From NCBI GenBank assembly GCA_035635475.1, contig DASQAZ010000004.1, positions 1-35,435 of the forward strand: DNA of 35,435 nucleotides, given 5' to 3'. The notes beneath the pieces are model-generated. The model was given only the letters and a program-made list of their open reading frames with translations, was not told where the DNA came from and made no database searches. This stretch comes from VBOC01 sp035635475 (GTDB lineage Bacteria; Bacteroidota; Ignavibacteria; UBA10030; SZUA-254). This document shows positions 31,918-35,435 of the stretch, in pieces. The position numbers and the translations under genes were made by a program. Numbering within the stretch: the first letter of the stretch is position 1; each line of letters starts with the position of its first letter.

Positions 31918-32589
31918 TCATTGCGTTTTCAGTTTGTCTTTGAATGCCTTCTTGAACTTCTCGAGCTTCGGTCGTATGACGAACATGCAGTAGGGCGCGC
32001 TGCCATTCTTATTGAAATAGTTCTGGTGGTAATCCTCGGCCTTGTAAAAATTCTTAAAGGGAACGATCTCGGTGACGATCGGATCGTCGAATGCCTTCGA
32101 TGAATCCAGTTGCTGTTTATAATGCCCGGCGAGCTTCTTCTGTTCCTCGTTGTGATAAAAAATGGCGGAGCGGTATTGCGTTCCGGCGTCGTTCCCCTGG
32201 CGGTTCAAGGTTGTGGGGTCGTGGCTCTTCCAGAACGCCTCCAGCAGCTCCGGGTAGGAGATGCGGGCGGGATCATAGGCAATCTGGCATGCCTCGGCAT
32301 GTCCCGTCGTCCCGGTGCACACTTCCTCATAGCTCGGGTTGGCGACAGTGCCGCCGGAGTACCCCGAGACAACCGATTCAACGCCTTTCAGGTTCTGGAA
32401 AACCGCTTCCACGCACCAGAAGCAGCCCGCGCCGAATGTCGCAGTATCTGTTGTTCGGGACGTGGTGGTTTTCGCCCCTTTGTCGATACTAGCGGTTCCT
32501 TGAGTCGCGGATCTTTTTCCCGCTAAGAGTAACGCTGCCAGTGTGGCTAGTACAGCCATAGCAATCACCATTCCCTTCATTTGGCTCAT
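31918..32589 (-). CDS. msrA: Peptide-methionine (S)-S-oxide reductase MsrA, exported or membrane-anchored
   Basis: Reduces methionine-S-sulfoxide in oxidised proteins. From ATG 32589 (GAGG seven bases upstream) the protein has 223 residues. Residues 5-24 form a signal or anchor helix (M-V-I-A-M-A-V-L-A-T-L-A-A-L-L-L-A), then a threonine-rich linker, then the MsrA domain with the active-site motif GCFWC (55-59, catalytic C56). Family motifs G-Y-S-G-G, Y-E-E-V-C-T-G-T-T-G-H-A-E, F-W-x-S-H-D-P-T-T, Y-R-S-A-I and A-E-D-Y-H-Q-N-Y follow. Most MsrA proteins are cytoplasmic; this one should work in the periplasm, where it would need an electron donor not seen in the window. No MsrB domain or msrB gene is adjacent. 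A longer frame to 32643 lacks support. Confidence 0.94.
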   Translation of the reverse strand: MSQMKGMVIAMAVLATLAALLLAGKRSATQGTASIDKGAKTTTSRTTDTATFGAGCFWCVEAVFQNLKGVESVVSGYSGGTVANPSYEEVCTGTTGHAEACQIAYDPARISYPELLEAFWKSHDPTTLNRQGNDAGTQYRSAIFYHNEEQKKLAGHYKQQLDSSKAFDDPIVTEIVPFKNFYKAEDYHQNYFNKNGSAPYCMFVIRPKLEKFKKAFKDKLKTQ

Positions 32590-32951
32590 TGATACCTCAA
32601 ACGTTATACTATGGTACGAAAATTCCCGCCCAGTTGAAATCAAGCGCGCTTTCGCAGCAAATAGTATTAGGAAATGAACACTAATTTGCTTATCTTATGA
32701 CATCAAACAACAGTATTCCGTCTTTTCTCCTTCCGGAGAGCTATTCTGCCCGAAAAACCGCAGAATACGCACGCTTTTAGAATCCTTCTGATGAACCGGA
32801 CGCACCCTCCAAGGTCGAAACGCCATCATGTGGAACAAGCCCGACCGAGAGTTATATCTCGAGACGAGCGATTCAAGAGTCGGTAATTTCGGCGTACACC
32901 TTGCCCGGCGGTTCAGTCGGGTTCTTACCTATACATGAAAGGATTTGTTCC
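32590..32951. other. Divergent msrA/csp intergenic region with structured csp leader
   Basis: 362 bp without a protein gene. It holds an A/T-rich stretch (about 32665-32720) where promoters for both directions could lie, though no element matches a consensus well. Several hairpins follow on the plus strand: TCTCC/GGAGA around TTCC, TATTCTGC (32742-32749)/GCAGAATA (32760-32767) with a 10-nt loop, and CGAGA/TCTCG around GTTATA. These fit the long structured 5' leader usual for cspA-type mRNAs. Confidence 0.55.
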
Positions 32952-33152
32952 ATGGAAAAAGGAACAGTCAAATGGTTTAACGCAGCCAAGGGCTTCGGTT
33001 TCATTTCACGCACCGGAGGCGAAGATGTTTTCGTTCACTTCCGCGCCATCAACGGTGGGGGCTACAAGAGCCTCAACGAGGGCGATGCGGTGGAGTTTGA
33101 AGTCGAGCAGGGTCCCAAGGGACTCCAGGCGAAGGACGTCTCCGTAGTCTAA
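32952..33152 (+). CDS. CspA-family cold-shock protein
   Basis: A single cold-shock domain of 66 residues, the usual family length, that binds single-stranded RNA/DNA as a chaperone. RNP1 (K-G-F-G-F-I, 14-19) and RNP2 (V-F-V-H-F) are intact, with M-E-K-G-T-V-K-W-F-N at the start. ATG 32952 has AAAGGA at a good distance upstream; the frame could run back to 32901 but those residues are not part of the family. A strong terminator follows at 33187-33214, so it is a one-gene transcript with a long leader. Confidence 0.97.
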   Translation: MEKGTVKWFNAAKGFGFISRTGGEDVFVHFRAINGGGYKSLNEGDAVEFEVEQGPKGLQAKDVSVV

Positions 33153-33186
33153 TCGGGGCACTCGAACCTGAAATACCGTAACACAG

Positions 33187-33214
33187 AACCCCGCCCATAA
33201 GGCGGGGTTTTTTT
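33187..33214 (+). terminator. Rho-independent terminator of the cold-shock gene
   Basis: AACCCCGCC (33187-33195), loop CATAA, GGCGGGGTT (33201-33209), then an uninterrupted T-run to 33214. A textbook terminator 35 bp past the stop. Confidence 0.95.
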
Positions 33215-33230
33215 ATCAAGGAAGAGTACT

Positions 33231-34316
33231 ATGCAGATTGGCATCGTCGGGTTGCCGTTTTCGGGAAAGTCGACGCTCTATCAGACGATCACCAAAACGC
33301 ACCTCGATCCCGCGGCGCTGACGAAAGCGGAAGCCCATCACGCGATCGTCAAAGTGCCGGACTCGCGCCTGGATAAACTTTCCGCCCTTTTTTCCCCCGA
33401 GAGCACCATGCAGGCGACGATTGAATTCGTCGATGTCGTCGGGCTGAAAAAGGGAGAATCGGGCTCGACGCAGTTTACCACCAACTTCCTCGCAAACGTC
33501 AAAACGAACGACGCCCTCGTCGAAGTCGTGCGGTTGTTTGCGAACGAGTCAGTCCCGCACCCCGACGGCCAGGTCGATCCGGTCCGCGACATCGCCTCGT
33601 TCGAGACGGAATTCATTCTTTCCGACCTTTCGATCATCGAGACCCGCCTCGACCGGATCAGGAAGATGGCTCAAAAAACGGGGGATGAGCAGATGAAGCG
33701 GGAGCTCCCTGTGCTCGAACAGTGCCGAAGGATCCTCGAGAGCGGGAAGCCGCTTCGCGCCATCGGTTTCAGCAAAGAGGATCTGTTTATTCTGAAAACC
33801 TACCAGCTGCTATCGATAAAGCCTCTTCTTATCGCGCTCAATTTCGACGAGTCCCAGCGAAATGCCGCTGAAGAGACCCGGAAGCTTGTCGCCGCGAAAG
33901 CCGGGGAGAAGGATACGAAAGTTGTGACGTTTTTCGGAAAGATAGAAATGGAAATGTCGGAGCTTCCGGACGAGGAAGCGACGGCCTTCATGGGTGAATA
34001 TGGGATCAAAGAATCGGCGCTCGACGCGCTCATTCGCGAGGCCTACGCGCTGCTCGGGCTTCAATCCTTCTTTACCGTCGGAGAGGATGAGTGCAGGGCG
34101 TGGACGATCAGAAAAGGGTTGACCGCGCAGGAAGCCGCGGGCGTGATTCACACGGATTTCGTCGGCAAGTTCATCCGGGCTGAAGTCGTTCACTACGACG
34201 ACTTCATCGCCCACGGAGGCTCATTCCCCAGGGTGAAGGAAGCGGGCCTTTGGAGACTTGAGGGGAAGGAATACGTCGTCAAGGACGGGGACATCATGTC
34301 GATACGGCATAGCTGA
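33231..34316 (+). CDS. ychF: YchF/OLA1-family P-loop ATPase/GTPase (divergent)
   Basis: 361 residues, near the usual 363. An OBG-type P-loop domain has G1 GLPFSGKST (7-15), G3 D-V-V-G-L, and a G4 site of type N-x-x-E (A-L-N-F-D-E-S) in place of N-K-x-D; N-x-x-E is the YchF hallmark and explains ATP preference in that family. A helical insertion (about 130-190) and a C-terminal TGS domain (T-I-R-K-G-L-T-A-Q-E-A-A-G-V-I-H-T-D-F, then G-K-E-Y-V-V-K-D-G-D-I) complete it. The P-loop carries F-S where most YchF proteins have N-V, and the core is more diverged than typical, so it may be a YchF-like paralogue. AGGAAG precedes ATG 33231. It binds ribosomes or stress-response partners in other bacteria (family knowledge). 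Confidence 0.9.
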   Translation: MQIGIVGLPFSGKSTLYQTITKTHLDPAALTKAEAHHAIVKVPDSRLDKLSALFSPESTMQATIEFVDVVGLKKGESGSTQFTTNFLANVKTNDALVEVVRLFANESVPHPDGQVDPVRDIASFETEFILSDLSIIETRLDRIRKMAQKTGDEQMKRELPVLEQCRRILESGKPLRAIGFSKEDLFILKTYQLLSIKPLLIALNFDESQRNAAEETRKLVAAKAGEKDTKVVTFFGKIEMEMSELPDEEATAFMGEYGIKESALDALIREAYALLGLQSFFTVGEDECRAWTIRKGLTAQEAAGVIHTDFVGKFIRAEVVHYDDFIAHGGSFPRVKEAGLWRLEGKEYVVKDGDIMSIRHS

Positions 34317-34325
34317 CCCCGGAGT

Positions 34326-35435
34326 CTATTCCGCGATCCGGAATTCGGGATCGGGCGGACGGATCTCGTCGTACATGGTCTTCAAGGCGGCGTACGCCGC
34401 ATTCGATCCGCGCTGCGAGGCCTTTCGATAGAGGTGGACGGCTTCTGAGGTATCACGGGGCACCCCGAGACCCGTTTCGTAACAATAGGCGAGCATGGTC
34501 TGCGCGAGTACGGACCCGTCTTCCATTGCGCGCCACAGCGCGCTCATGCTCGAACTTGCCGGCGCGGAATTCTTGTGTTCCTGCACCTCGATCATCGAAA
34601 GTCGAATTCCTGCCTCCCGGAATCCCATCCCGTCTGCGGACTCTAGCAACTTGATTGCCCTGTCCCGGTTTTGTTGTACCCACGTGCCTGTGTAATAACC
34701 CATCCCGAGCTCGACGACAGCCGGCGGATAATCGCGCGACGCGGCGCTCTGAAGGAGCTCGAGAGCCTGCGATTGCGTCAATTGGTGATCAAAATCCGAG
34801 GCGATCAATTCCGCCCATGCAAACTGCGCGGAAGGATCATTCCTGTCGGCTTCCTCTTTCAGGCGCCGGAAGAAATCGTTGTGCCGGATCAACTTCCAGA
34901 GGAGCGCCGGCGCCCAGGGTGAGTCGAACCGCATCGCCCGAAGATAGTAGACGGTCGCCTGCACCTCGTCCCGCTTCATGACGGCTCCCTGTTCGTACCA
35001 CCGCCCGATCAGCGTCAGCGCCTCCGGGCTGCCGGCTTCGGCCGCATCGAAGATGCGGCGCACGAGGGCAGAATCGGCCTCGCCGTCGGACTTGGCAGAC
35101 TTGGCGGATGCGGGGGTTTTGGCGATGTTCATTGTTGTAAGCTGAGCGTTTGCGGCCTGCTGGACCTCGCGCGTGAGTGTCGTGTCATCAGGCAGCGGAA
35201 TCGAGTCGCTCTCTGTGTCCAGGAAGATCGGCTGCAGGCCGGATGCTGTTTGTGGGACCGATGAAATATGCGTCCGGTCTTTCCTGCCCTTGCGATTTGT
35301 CGTATCGCGCGCCGGGCGGTTCGCCCGTGCATCGAGCCCCCGCCGCTTAAATTCTTTGAGGATCTCCCTGGCGGGCTCATATCCCGAGTCGGCTGCCAAT
35401 GATTCCCAGCGGTAGGCCCCCGCGTAATCCCTCGG
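34326..35435 (-). CDS. Sel1-like (TPR-type) repeat protein, N-terminus missing
   Basis: The frame stays open to the right edge of the window: the twelve codons before TTG 35399 read P-R-D-Y-A-G-A-Y-R-W-E-S and join smoothly to L-A-A-D-S-G-Y-E-P-A, which is itself a Sel1-type helix pair. At least 369 residues are present. A polar, low-complexity linker (about 40-120) separates that repeat from four or five more Sel1-like units in the C-terminal half (such as A-L-T-L-I-G-R-W-Y-E-Q-G, A-V-V-E-L-G-M-G-Y-Y-T-G-T-W-V, and M-L-A-Y-C-Y-E-T-G-L-G-V-P-R-D). Sel1 repeats are protein-protein scaffolds; the partner is unknown. It converges on ychF with only 9 bp between stops. Confidence 0.87.
   Translation of the reverse strand, partial: PRDYAGAYRWESLAADSGYEPAREILKEFKRRGLDARANRPARDTTNRKGRKDRTHISSVPQTASGLQPIFLDTESDSIPLPDDTTLTREVQQAANAQLTTMNIAKTPASAKSAKSDGEADSALVRRIFDAAEAGSPEALTLIGRWYEQGAVMKRDEVQATVYYLRAMRFDSPWAPALLWKLIRHNDFFRRLKEEADRNDPSAQFAWAELIASDFDHQLTQSQALELLQSAASRDYPPAVVELGMGYYTGTWVQQNRDRAIKLLESADGMGFREAGIRLSMIEVQEHKNSAPASSSMSALWRAMEDGSVLAQTMLAYCYETGLGVPRDTSEAVHLYRKASQRGSNAAYAALKTMYDEIRPPDPEFRIAE

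Noticed and set aside
32678..32694. Possible sigma-54 element before the cold-shock gene (TGAACAC-N4-TTGCT)
   Set aside because: The invariant GG of the -24 half is missing.
34326..35399. Sel1-repeat gene starting at TTG 35399
   Set aside because: The frame continues upstream to the window edge with Sel1-like sequence, so the gene is cut by the window and does not start there.

Overview
The window comes from a GC-rich Gram-negative bacterium, most likely in the Bacteroidota/Ignavibacteriota/Chlorobiota (FCB) group. The main evidence is three large secreted proteins that end in the type A C-terminal sorting domain of type IX secretion cargo (core FPNPFN followed by a G-V-Y-x-x-R-L ending). 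No rRNA, tRNA, CRISPR array, transposase or phage gene was seen. Both ends of the window cut through a gene.

Left part (1-11.2 kb): the 3' portion of a giant surface protein made of about thirteen 155-residue repeats. These are arranged in a higher-order period of four units. A small signal-peptide/membrane-segment protein follows 8 bp downstream. Convergent to this pair is a secreted beta-propeller/FnIII protein with its own sorting domain. Two adjacent palindromes sharing a GGACA-N2-TGTCC core lie between the converging genes.

Middle-left (11.4-18.8 kb): metabolic and transport genes. Polyphosphate kinase 2 and proline dehydrogenase form a minus-strand pair. Transketolase diverges from them and is followed by an MFS transporter. 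A TMEM175-type potassium channel homologue and a TIGR03118-family lipoprotein follow on the minus strand.

Centre (18.8-27.3 kb) is the most interesting part. It is a minus-strand cluster rich in type 1 copper proteins: a small cupredoxin, a secreted protein with two cupredoxin domains, and a third cupredoxin-like protein. The third is packed tightly with an outer-membrane beta-barrel protein, a membrane histidine kinase and an NtrC-type sigma-54 activator. Near-consensus -24/-12 (sigma-54) promoter sequences stand at both flanks: one in front of the first cupredoxin (27107-27122), one in front of the TIGR03118 lipoprotein just past the regulator gene (18881-18896). A GTGGCA/TGCCAC dyad lies about 110 bp upstream of the first promoter, and a partial match lies about 87 bp upstream of the second. 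I infer a self-contained sensory and envelope copper-protein regulon whose two output transcripts are controlled by the kinase/activator pair between them. The kinase sensor domain has a Met/His-rich loop, so copper is a plausible signal, but this is unproven.

Right part (27.3-35.4 kb): two RRM RNA-binding proteins in tandem, a second MFS exporter, a B12-binding-type radical SAM protein, an exported methionine sulfoxide reductase A, a CspA-type cold-shock protein with a long structured leader and a clear terminator, a divergent YchF-family ATPase, and the 3' part of a Sel1-repeat protein.
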